A stretch of 64,000 nt of DNA from Anticarsia gemmatalis (lineage: Eukaryota; Arthropoda; Insecta; Lepidoptera; Erebidae): positions 751,501 through 815,500 of the forward strand of contig NC_134747.1 in NCBI RefSeq assembly GCF_050436995.1, given 5' to 3'. The position numbers and the translations under genes are program-made. The notes below the pieces were generated by a model. The model saw only the letters and a list, made by a program, of their open reading frames with translations, did not search any database and was not told where the DNA came from. Of the stretch, positions 33,401 through 43,100 are shown piece after piece. The first letter of the stretch is position 1; each line of letters starts with the position of its first letter.

Positions 33401-36400
33401 AATGAAAAATTTTATGGCACTTAATTTTTATAACTATACCAATTTATAAAAATGAAGTGCCATAAAATTGAGGTAATTAGCATCACATTCATAGTCTATG
33501 ATGGAAAACGATCTTAAAAAATTCTATTTTTTATAACCTAGCGAGAAAAATTGTCGGACACTAGATCTCAGAAATACTACAAATACATAAAACAACTTAC
33601 TTAGCATCTGTTCTATTATTCCATCTCCACGTCTCAATAGCAGTCTTCCAATCGTACACCACAACATACAGTTCCTTCAGATCCCTGACATGAACCTGGG
33701 TGGTATACCCTGGCTGGTCAGGATTCAAGAACATATTCCCTGACAACGGCTCATCAGGGTATATCCCGTTCTCATCCGGTTCTGTTTCGAAGAGATGAGG
33801 AATGGCATCCACTCGGAAACCATCAGCTCCCTTCTCTAACCAGAAGGTCATGATGTTAACCATTTCGTCTTTGACAGCTTGCTCTCGGAAATTGAAGTCG
33901 GCTTGCTCGATTGCAAATTGGTGGAGATAGAATTGCTGTCTTTTTTCACTCCATTCCCAGACTGTTCCGCCGAATTGACTGATCTGGGTACAGAAGTTAT
34001 ATGATGGTTTCAGATAAGAGATGAAAGAATTCGAATTGTATGTTTTTGTGTGGCTTCGTTTAAAATCGTTAAGAACAACAGGCTAAGGAAAAAAATAAGG
34101 AAAATTTTGGTAATCTGTTTTGTAATCAACAGTAGGTGAAAATATGTTTTTAAAATATTATTGTCTAAAAAGCTACGAGTACATTAAATTTTGCTATGAG
34201 TTTAGACACGTTTAAAAACAAAAAACAGTGCAATTAGGAAAGTATTTTTAAGAAAGAAGTTTTAGTTAAACTTACCCAATTAGATGGTACCAATCTATTG
34301 TTAGGATTTTCAGGGTCTGGTCGAGGGTCAGCCCATACGAAGTAGTTCTCATACCCTGGCTCTCTTGCTTCCGATTTGATAAAGTAATGGGACTCTATAC
34401 TAGCGTGATTTGGCACGTAGTCTAGAATAACTTTCAGACCTGGTTGAAAAGAAAGATCGTTTATTAACCCTAGAAATAGATAGTCTGCGTAAAATTTACG
34501 CATGCGTTTGCGAAATATCGCTCTATCTTTCTTAATATCGCGAATGCATCGCTCTTCTTCTTCTTAGCGTGTCGATGGCAAACAAATTATAATATTAATT
34601 TAAAATAGTGTATAACACTTTCTGTCTTGCTATACACTGCCAGCCCAGTATTCAGCTACGTGTATAGCGTTTTCTGTACAGCTCATAAGGTCCTGGTATG
34701 AGCAAGAGTCAGGGCACTCCGGGCATGACAACATGTGGGCCATGTCCTCTGTGGCTCCACATCTACAAGAAATATTTGACCTGTCGAGGAAACCCCACCT
34801 GGCCATGTTCTCCTTGCTGCGGCCTACCCGGGTTCGTAGCCTATTGAGGGATTTCCAGGTTGACCACGGCATATTGTGTCCTGGTGGGAGTTCCTCGGCC
34901 GGGAGGACAAAGTCTGGAGGTGGAGGGTAGTTTTCACGCCAAATTGTGAGCAATGCATCGCTGTGCGTTTCGGACATTTCACTGGTCACTGGGGGCTACT
35001 GTGTGGTGTACGTGTCAATAAGTTAAGGTGCACCCATTTTGAAACATAATGACCGCGTGAGCAAATTTTACGCATGAGTATCTTTTCATTACTACACAAT
35101 ATGATTATCTGTCTAGGGTTAAAACCAGTTTTTTGATGCACACATCTAATGAAAATAAACCTTTGAAGATTCGAGTATTTTGGAGCGCCATTTTGATCTA
35201 CTTAATGCTAGCTTATCCCAGTTGTTGAGGTATATGTATATATATATCATAAGCTGTTAGGTGACGTTTCAAAACGTCCTTGTAGCGTAGATGTTCCCTG
35301 CCCCCACGTTTGCTTTGAGCAAGTTCGGAGTAAAATACTACTTTGCTTTATAAACTTTGGCTTTGCTAGTCATCAAAGAGCTTACGCCAGGCAACAAACC
35401 TACTCCAGGTCGCTATCATCGGATTAGGTGAAGAGGATTATATTAATTTATATATAATGAAAATATTGATGAACGGTTCAAGGACCTTATAAATATAAAA
35501 AAATACGGTCAAATTGAGAACCTCCTCCTTTTTTGAAGTCGGTTGATATATGATGCAAAGCTTTAATTCAGGCTCGCTATATACCCTACACCAAGTTATT
35601 AGACAGTTGTAATGTTCATCTCAGTGTACAGTATATTTTCAAAAAGTCTTTATTACCAAATGTTAATACATAAACAAAATCAGGTAGTATTAGTTGGAAT
35701 TAATCATTTCGATCACCGTCAGATGTTTTCTCGATGGAATAATATGCAATATTACAAATAGGGTATTATATGGAATAGGATATAAAAATAGGGTTTCGAA
35801 AGATTGAATAAGTATGTTCAGTGACTTTTGGAGCTGACTGTACATACAACACGAACAATTTTAATAGACATTTTTATAATCTTACCTAAACTATGTGCCT
35901 TCGCCACTAACTCCTCAAAATCCGCCATGGTGCCGTATTCTTCATGGATATCATAGAAATCGCTGATGTCGTACCCGAAGTCTTTCATGGGAGACTTGAA
36001 GACTGGCGACATCCAGAGCGCTCCGACACCTGCATCCACCAGATGCTCTAGCTCACTGGTGATACCTGGTGAAGGAAGAAGCAAGGAATGATCAGATACC
36101 CTCAATCTTCATGACCGAATTGGAACTATGAGAGCGATGAAATAGAGTATCTCTCTGTACACTTTGATACTAAAAACTGACTGATTTCAATGAAACTTCG
36201 TATCTTTCTTAAAGTTCAGATTGAGCATAACATCATGTAGTTTTCCCTATTATTGTTAAGAAGATGTTTCGGTCAATTTAAGTCAACAAACAATAAGCGA
36301 AGGCACAAGAATTACAGTCGTCTAAGAGTCTGTAATCCTATAAAGTATTTATAAAAAAATCTAAACTAAGCAAAACTATGCCGAATATAAGCAATATTCG

Positions 36401-37718
36401 GCATAGTTTTGCTTAGTTTGCTTAGTTACCAATTTGTATTTCAATATCAAAACACATTGTACTGAAAACCGGGTCATCAGGCTGCCGGCAAGATTAATTC
36501 ACTTACCTGAAACTTGAATAGCCACATCTAGAATTTAATTAAATCAAAATTAGATTTCAGATCTTAGAAATTGTAGTTGAAGAATTTCAACCCTTTGGGG
36601 GTTTAATGGAACATTCATCAAAAGGAATCTGCGGAGTTAGGATTTAGGACGCATTGCTATGGAGAATACTGTTATATATTTCTTTATCTGAGTAGCGAAG
36701 ATTAATTAAAATTGTCTCAGATTACGAGATAAAAAAGCCATTTTCACGGCTGAAGGGTGAAGGATACTATTTATTTACTATGCAGTGATAACGGCAAATG
36801 TACAAAAACAACTGTCGAAATTAAGTCATCATTAAGCTTTTTTTCGCATCGACCTCGATTTTATAATACACTTGTATGTATAGTATAGTATACAACAGCC
36901 GCACGGATCGATCTCTGAGGTTAAGCTACGTTTACCGAGGTTGTTCCGTGGATGGGTGACCATCTTATACATATCGAGTTCTTCCGTGTTTCGGAAGGCA
37001 CGTTAAATTGTGGGTCCCGGCTGTCATTTTCGAAGATCTTTGACAGTCGTTAACAGTAGTCAGAAGCTTGAAAGTCTGACAACCAGTCTTACCGAAGGGT
37101 ATCGTGTTAATACCTAAGTAACTGGGTTGCGGAGGTCAGATAGGCAGTCGCTCCATGTAAAACACTGGTATCCAGTGAAACCGGTGAGACTGAAAGCCGA
37201 CTCCAACATAGTTTGTAACAAAGGCTAAGCGAATATATATATGTATAGTATAGTATAAGTGAAGTTTCTCGAAAATAGAAAAACAGACGAGACATCTATA
37301 TTTACCTCAAAAAGTATATTAAAAACACTTTTTTCATTTGGTATTCGGGACCATTCACTCCAAGAAAAAACTTTTTTTTACTGCCCACTGCAGGACAATG
37401 GTCTCCTCCCAAACGACGGGGAGGGTTTAGGCCTTGAGTCCACCACGCTGGCCAAGTGCGGGTTTGAGACTTTGCATGTCCTCAATTTATAAAAAAAATA
37501 TGTTACAAACCTTTCAAATCCCCAATTCCATCACCATCACTGTCTTTGAAAGATCTTGGATATATCTGATATATCACGGTATGCTCCCACCAATCCAGGT
37601 CCAACAGTCTGGGCGGTTCTTCCACCGGCGTCCTCACGAGGAGCCAGGTCACCACGCCCACTACCACCCCTACCACCAGCCCCGTCCCCAAAGCTATGGA
37701 AAACACCCTGTTACACAT
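30450..37718 (-). CDS. membrane-anchored alpha-glucosidase (maltase, GH13), gene B
   Basis: Exons: 37511-37718, 35886-36065, 34276-34439, 33601-33983, 33056-33257, 32417-32773, 31972-32210, 30450-30522; 601 aa, TGA at 30450. Predicted reaction: release of glucose from the non-reducing end of maltose or sucrose-like sugars. Residues 6-28 form one hydrophobic stretch after a 5-residue tail (MCNRV), with no clear cleavage site, so a type II signal anchor is likely, with the GH13 domain outside the cell. GH13 motifs are intact: calcium loop DSDGDGIGD (59-67), DYVPNH (136-141), nucleophile Asp243 in GFRVDA, acid/base Glu317 in LLAEAY, and Asp384 in GNHD. The ATG at 37718 is preferred; the frame extends upstream only through a TTG. 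Introns hold a LINE tail, SINEs and perfect hairpins. Neighbours C and D share the exon plan. Confidence 0.93.
30568..30802 (-). repeat. dispersed repeat beginning CTAGCTGACCCGCG, in the last intron of gene B
   Basis: The left end CTAGCTGACCCGCGCAACTT is the complement of a Helitron-type 3' end, but the right end lacks the expected GA before T. It contains TCAAATCGAACCAGTAGTTC. Similar fragments are at 29745 (left end) and 54000-54075 (right end). It may be a LINE 3' tail rather than a Helitron. Confidence 0.55.
30815..30905 (+). repeat. tRNA-like SINE head in an intron of gene B
   Basis: TGATAGCTGAGTGGTATAAG resembles an A box and GTCGCAGGTTTGAAACC a B box. Stem pairing is incomplete, so a functional tRNA is unlikely. 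Confidence 0.45.
30945..31245 (-). mobile_element. 5S-like SINE, minus strand, in the last intron of gene B
   Basis: Reverse complement of the 5859 family: on the minus strand CAGCTACGCTTGCCGAGGTT, then GAATGGGTGACCATC, GGGTCCCGGCTGTCATTTTC and GACAACCAGTCTTACC. It lacks the 3' end. It is diverged and no clean target duplication was found. Confidence 0.75.
31800..31930 (+). repeat. dispersed repeat fragment shared with 15020-15180
   Basis: It contains TTGCCAGCTCTTCTCATTGG and AACTGGCGGTAAATTCACTC, complementary to the 15020-15180 segment. It lies just downstream of exon 7 of gene B, within its last intron. Confidence 0.55.
33408..33469. repeat. 26-bp hairpin in an intron of gene B
   Basis: AATTTTATGGCACTT (33408-33422) and its partner AAGTGCCATAAAATT (33455-33469) are part of two 26-base arms that pair at 25 of 26 positions around a 10-base loop. 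Probably a tiny inverted-repeat element. Confidence 0.7.
34560..35030 (-). mobile_element. 3' end of a LINE retrotransposon
   Basis: This minus-strand fragment contains the C-terminal coding tail of a LINE and a short 3' region. An in-frame TAG lies just above the open frame, so the rest of the element is missing. It was inserted into the intron between exons 2 and 3 of gene B, in the same orientation. The low end, near a GAAGAAGAAGAGCGATGC stretch on the minus strand, is approximate. Confidence 0.65.
34630..34977 (-). pseudogene. LINE reverse-transcriptase C-terminal fragment
   Basis: The frame encodes a Trp/Arg-rich segment (NRLRTRVGRSKENMARWGF) followed by a Cys-His cluster with CRCG, HMLSCPEC and later DLMSC...WA. 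This arrangement is typical of the extreme C-terminus of Jockey/RTE-like LINE polymerases. Everything upstream, including the polymerase core, is absent. The first ATG is at 34977; a GTG three codons in front follows a TAG. It is a dead fragment, not a host gene. Confidence 0.7.
36363..36419. repeat. perfect 26-bp hairpin in the first intron of gene B
   Basis: Arms 36363-36388 and 36394-36419 are exact complements around the loop AAGCA; the core word is AAGCAAAACTATGCCGAATA. AACTAAGCAAA-type words repeat just after it. It may be a MITE remnant. Confidence 0.85.
36893..37240 (+). mobile_element. 5S-like SINE with 17-bp target duplication, in the first intron of gene B
   Basis: Flanked by exact ATGTATAGTATAGTATA at 36876-36892 and 37241-37257. 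It lacks about 25 bases of the head compared with 5859 but keeps AAGCTACGTTTACCGAGG, GGATGGGTGACCATC and the 3' tail GAAAGCCGACTCCAACATAG. It lies on the strand opposite to the gene. Confidence 0.85.
37378..37492 (+). repeat. CCACCACGC-family repeat next to exon 1 of gene B
   Basis: It has CCACTGCAGGACAATGGTCT and CTTGAGTCCACCACGCTGGC, and ends about 20 bases from the donor of exon 1 (37511). It lies in the first intron. Confidence 0.75.
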
Positions 37719-40175
37719 TACTTTCAATACTGAGATATTTTCGTTCCTTCTTGTGATATAAAGACTTTATCAAGCAGTTGTAAGCTGTTTTTATCTAAAT
37801 CTTTCGTTTATTGTTTTGTTTGTAGTTATATCTTTGATCTAATCTAGATTATTCAAGGGTGTCGACAAACCTTGACCATGGGAAACCTGTACAGATGTTA
37901 GTTATGGGCACCAGTTACTTTATTACTGCCTTTTTCTTTGCTGATGGGTTGATTTCTGAAAAAATAACTATTTGCAGTAGTTACTTTAAATTCGTTTCGT
38001 TGTTTAACCATAAAAAAATCATGAACCAAACAGACATATTTTTGCATATATAATATTAATATTGATAGGATAGAAGACCTCAATTTAAATAACGGTTTTA
38101 TTTTCAGTATTTTTATTATATAGTTAATAAATATTACATAGATATTTCTCTCAACTTTTGCAATCAGGTCAAAAACAGTAAAAAGATATTCAAACGAAAT
38201 GAAACAATCTCCAGGGCGTATCATGTTTAAACAAAATACACGTAAGCGCTGGTGCAGCATTTTTAAAACATACCCTTTGGGGAATACCCTATACCTGTTT
38301 ATATGTGGGAGGTATTTTTGAGGTTCTGATAACGTTATCGTTTAGTCATCGTGTTTCTGATTGTTATCTTGTACCGGATGTTATGAATATTTAATATTAC
38401 GTTGAATTTTTGTACTTTATAAATATGAATAGATTTTTTCTGTCTGAAATCTATCCAAAAAGGACCCATTTTGTTGGCTCCATGCTCCATCTGCATTCCA
38501 TCTGTATTGAATGAGAGACTTCTAAAGGGGGACTTAATGCCAGGGGCATTTTCTGCTAGTCTACCTCAGGGTAATTCAGAGATAGATTCCTAGATAGCGA
38601 AATTACCAACCATATTAAAATTTACTGGTAAGGATCATACCAAGTGTCATTCTTTGGTCTCTGCCTACCCCTATGGGAAAAACGCGTGTTTGTATGTATG
38701 TATGTATGTATGTATTTACTGGTACTTACTTGTCTACTGTTTATTAAGTTATGGCTAAGATTGGCTTCAAGTTGTTCGTGGAATACTATATACATACATA
38801 GTACTCACCAGTCCCCTATTTTGCTCAACCTGCTACCGTACATATGCCTAGTTTATTGGTCCGTTATCTTGCAAATACAATGACTCTAATATCAGTAACA
38901 GGTACAAAAAATACTGGTATATTTTTCCCATCACTATGGCCAACGGATGTCAAATACATAATTATCACGGTCCAGTAGACAGCACACAAATGATGGGTCA
39001 CCTCGCTTCGTAGTACTAATTTACTACATTGTTTAGTCTGTTATTTACTGCATTAGTTATCATTCTGATGGTTTCTGTTATATCATGGGGATTCACATGA
39101 TCATGAAATATTTACCTTAGTTAACGATTCAGCGAAGTTGCACCTTAATATATGAACGTAGTTTTAGTTCCGAAAGACATATTATAGACTGTTTGAAAGA
39201 TTCTCAATATTTTTGACGTCTGCTGTGCTGTGGTTTAGAAGACATATTTTTGTTATTGTTCTGGAAGGCTGTGAATTCATTTCCGATATGGCAAGAAATA
39301 TTTTAAGATTTTTAAGAATGCACTTATTTTGCACATACGTAGTGTGTTCAATTCTCTTATGGAAAAAATATCTGTGAGATGCATATTATTATGTAGGTAG
39401 TGGTTTGGAGTCTAGTACTTTGTATTCCTTGTTTGTATGTATAATTGTCAACTCAGCAACAATAAAATAACTATAGCATAGACAAATAGTTGGTTTATAA
39501 ATAAAATCAATATCATTGCCCTTGACTGGTCTACTTTTAAAAATAACTGCTACATAATAGTTTACGTAGTTCACTTTGAACTAAAAGCTCTAATTAAATC
39601 TAATTGTCTGATCGGATTTGATTGTGGGACGATTAAAGTTATTATAGTATTTACTATGAAACTAAACTGTCGATCTGGGTACATTATTTATTCAAAGCGT
39701 GTCATTGACAGTTTGAAGGACAAATGTACAGAATGATTTAATATGTTGATAGTAGAGAGCTCTGTAGCTCGATTCTTACAACTATCGACTACCGACAACC
39801 GGCTAGCTATCGAGACACACGAAAATCTGTTTAGCGCCTCTACCGGGTCCTGTAGGAACTATTTTGGCTGAATATTTTAAATGAAAAAAGACGGTTTCAT
39901 GTTTTTTGACTTTATTGCGTTCAAGCAACTAGATAGACGTAGTTGTATTATTATCTAAATAGGTAACGTTAATTATACCTAATTTTTAATAATTGTACCC
40001 TATTCAACAGAAGAAAAAAGAACGTTAAGTACTTACAAAGTTCACTGACTATTCTCTGAAAAGAATACTTAAAAATAAGTCTATAGAAACGTTTATGAGA
40101 CTCCATTAAGATCTTTAAATAACCAGGCTTCTAAGTAGGAAATCAAATTAAAGGCCAACAAAGTAAATTTTATAT
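37719..40175. other. spacer between genes C and B
   Basis: About 2.5 kb. Besides the gene B promoter it holds only a dispersed repeat fragment around 38630-38720 (GGTCTCTGCCTACCCCTATG plus a TATG microsatellite) and another at 39765-39880. No exon is supported. Confidence 0.5.
37729..37762 (-). promoter_or_regulatory. core promoter of gene B: TATA-like box and TCAGT initiator
   Basis: On the minus strand TTTATATC (37755-37762) lies about 29 bases upstream of TCAGT (37729-37733), the correct spacing for a TATA/initiator pair. Transcription would start about 13 bases before the ATG at 37718. A GATAAAG lies just upstream of the TATA element; GATA sites are common in gut-expressed insect genes, but that role here is inference. 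Confidence 0.55.
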
Positions 40176-43100
40176 TTATTTTCTCAAAGACTTTAGTATC
40201 AGCGCTTCTCCAGGCTTTAATAATATTCTTCCGGAAGGAATTATGTCTCTGGGAAAAGAAAAAGGTTATTATCATATCAAAAGAATGTATAATAGGAGAT
40301 GTAATTTTATCTTGATCAGAAAGTTACGTGTTACAGTGTAAAACTTTGAAGACACAAAATGCAAATCCTTTAAAGCTGATGAAATATTTCACTAGCACAG
40401 CACATGCTTAAATTTCTCAATTCTCCCTTAAGTGACCCCTAACTAGGCACTATTACTTTAGCAGTAATTTTTTGTCTAGTTACCATTACCTAACTAGCTA
40501 ATATGACAACGCTAAGAGACAAATGACATGACGGTCATCACAAAACACCAAATTATTTTAAATTACACATTATTAAGAAAAATAACTGTTTTTATTAAAG
40601 TCACTAACCCCAGTTAAGGTAATCACAATTTAGAAAACGTACCCATCTCTCCTTTCTGAATGAACACTACACATATAAACCACCGCAGGCATTTTCATCA
40701 GCTTCACTCTTGCCAGATCCACTTCATCATCTACCTTCCCTACATTGAAGACCAGAGCATAACTATCGTAATTGTCCAAGTATCTGATGAGGAGTAGGGA
40801 ATGTGCTGTCATGGCTTCAAGGTGGTAGTTCCCGTGAGACAAGGCTGGTTCTTTGCGAAGCTTTGTTAGAGCTTGGAATACCTGATGAAGATGATAATAT
40901 TGTGATGTTAGTCGCTTTAAAGTGTCGTTATAATAAATTGATCTGTGAGGTACTGTAATCAATCAGTATACATATATAAAACTCTTCGTCACTGAGTAAC
41001 TGCCTGATGGACGAAAGTTGACATTTGGTATGAAGATTCCTTAGGGAGTGTATAGCACTAAGATAGGCCTTTGGAGACTCCGTAGGAGCTAAAAAGGGAC
41101 AAAACTTTGATGCAAATATCAGCAACAAAATAATGTTTTAACAACGAGAAAACTAAAGTCCACGCTAGAGTCCACGCAGTCGCGAGTGGCCGGTAGTTCA
41201 CAATAAATTCTTAATTCAGATAGGTTTTGACCAAAAATATAATTACTGAGACCTAAAAATAGTTTTATAGGATCAAATAAAACTTTGTATGTTTGTAAAA
41301 GAAAACATGAAAGACGTAAACAATAATTTGATAAAAAATTATATATATTGATAAAAATGTATACGTGTTTTTGATGACACACAAAGGCTCTGTTTTCCAT
41401 TTAATAATATATTAAATCCTTCAATGGTAGTTAAAACATTAAACCGACAACAAGCAATACGACCAATTAATTAGCAATAAATAACAGAATTATCAGTAAA
41501 ACGTCGGTTTGCCGACCAAAATGATATTTATGCGTATCAAAACCCGAAACTTGTTAAGCTTATTGAAATAATGTCAGTCTGTCGTTGTGTAGCAGATGGT
41601 GTCCGAATTATCTCTGCATGGCTGACCCAGTGGTTTGAGCAGTAATTATATATGTATGTAGCCACGGATCGCGGGTTGGATTCCTATATGTTAACTACAG
41701 TTGCGGTTGATATTGTATTGCAATTTGACTGTTGTATTTGTATTAAAATTCCATGACTACGCGGTAATTGAATGAATATTGAATATTGTATTTTAATGAA
41801 ATTCTGTGGGTTGACATTTTATTAGTTTTTAAATTCCGTTTGAACTATGGTACAAACAAACAAGGTATACTCAACTGACATACATAATTTCGCGCCTATT
41901 TCCTACAAGGGTAGGCAGCGATCAAAGAACGCCGCTTGGTGCGATCCTCCCAAACTGTCATTGCCCCATTCACGTTCAATGTTCATACATATGTAAATCA
42001 TGTATCATAAGAAAATAAAATTACATTAAGAAAAACAGACTGAAAAATGTTTAAGTGTTCTGGTCAAAAATTCGTAGATCAAAACGTACTAATTCTTCAT
42101 ATAACAATACGCTAAAAATCTTTACCTTAAAGTGACTTTTATCAGCTTTCACTTGAGCTTCCAAATTGTTCCATCTATACTCCTGACTGACTGATAACCA
42201 GGTACTAACATTTCTTGAAAACCCTGCACTAGTACTATTATCCCAATGAAATGGGGTCCTTGCAGGATCTCTAGTATATTTCTCATAGTTGTCTTCGTTC
42301 CCAAGTCTTAAAGCTCTGATGTCTTTTGTATCTTCCCAAGGTATGTGGCCATTTTCCATGCCGATTTCATCTCCCTGGTAATAGCAAGGGACGCCGGGTA
42401 GCATCATAGTTAGCGCGTTCAGACCGTCAACCATGTTTGTGCCGAAACGGGTCGCCATTCTACTGTTGTCGTGATTTCCGAGCTAGAAAATACAGACTTT
42501 TAGAGATTTACCGTATTATTTTTTAATTTAGATATTATTCTTCTATCTTATATGAGGAGCAAAGAGATTTTATGAGTAGCCAATTTTATAACAGAGGTCT
42601 TTTAGTCTTTAACTGTAAATGTGTATACCAAATTCCCAATTGATGTCTTTTCTGAAACCCACTTCTCTCCCACTACTGGGCAAGGGTCTCCTGAACGAAG
42701 GAGTGGTAAGGCCTTGGGTACTATGTCTATGTCTGACGATATTATTTCGAAAACTAAAAAAAAAATTCCATCACCGATTTGAATTTACTACATTTTGAAA
42801 ATAATTATAATCATCATCATTATAAGTATCTACAACGATGATGGAGGCACAATATGTTTTATACTCACCACCCAATTAGCAACTCTCCCATAAGGCAAAT
42901 AACTCATCCAATGATTAACAACATACACATAGTCTCTCGCACTGGACATGTCTGATAACTTGTTGATAAAGTCAAAATTGAAGGGAAAGTGAACACCACT
43001 CCTATTCCTCTCATCTCCATAGTACAACATAGTGTTGGTGATGTTAGTGTAGGCTTCTGCTAAAAGTATCCTGAAAAAAACCTTGGTGATTGACTGAAAT

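Noticed and set aside
37898..38260. 120-codon minus-strand frame between genes C and B
   Set aside because: AT-rich low-complexity composition (Ile, Phe, Lys), no family resemblance and no exon signals.
40630..40962. Reading gene C exon 7 through to the stop at 40630
   Set aside because: The paralogues splice at exactly this place in the same phase, and a matching 73-base terminal exon with the family ending exists at 40176-40248.
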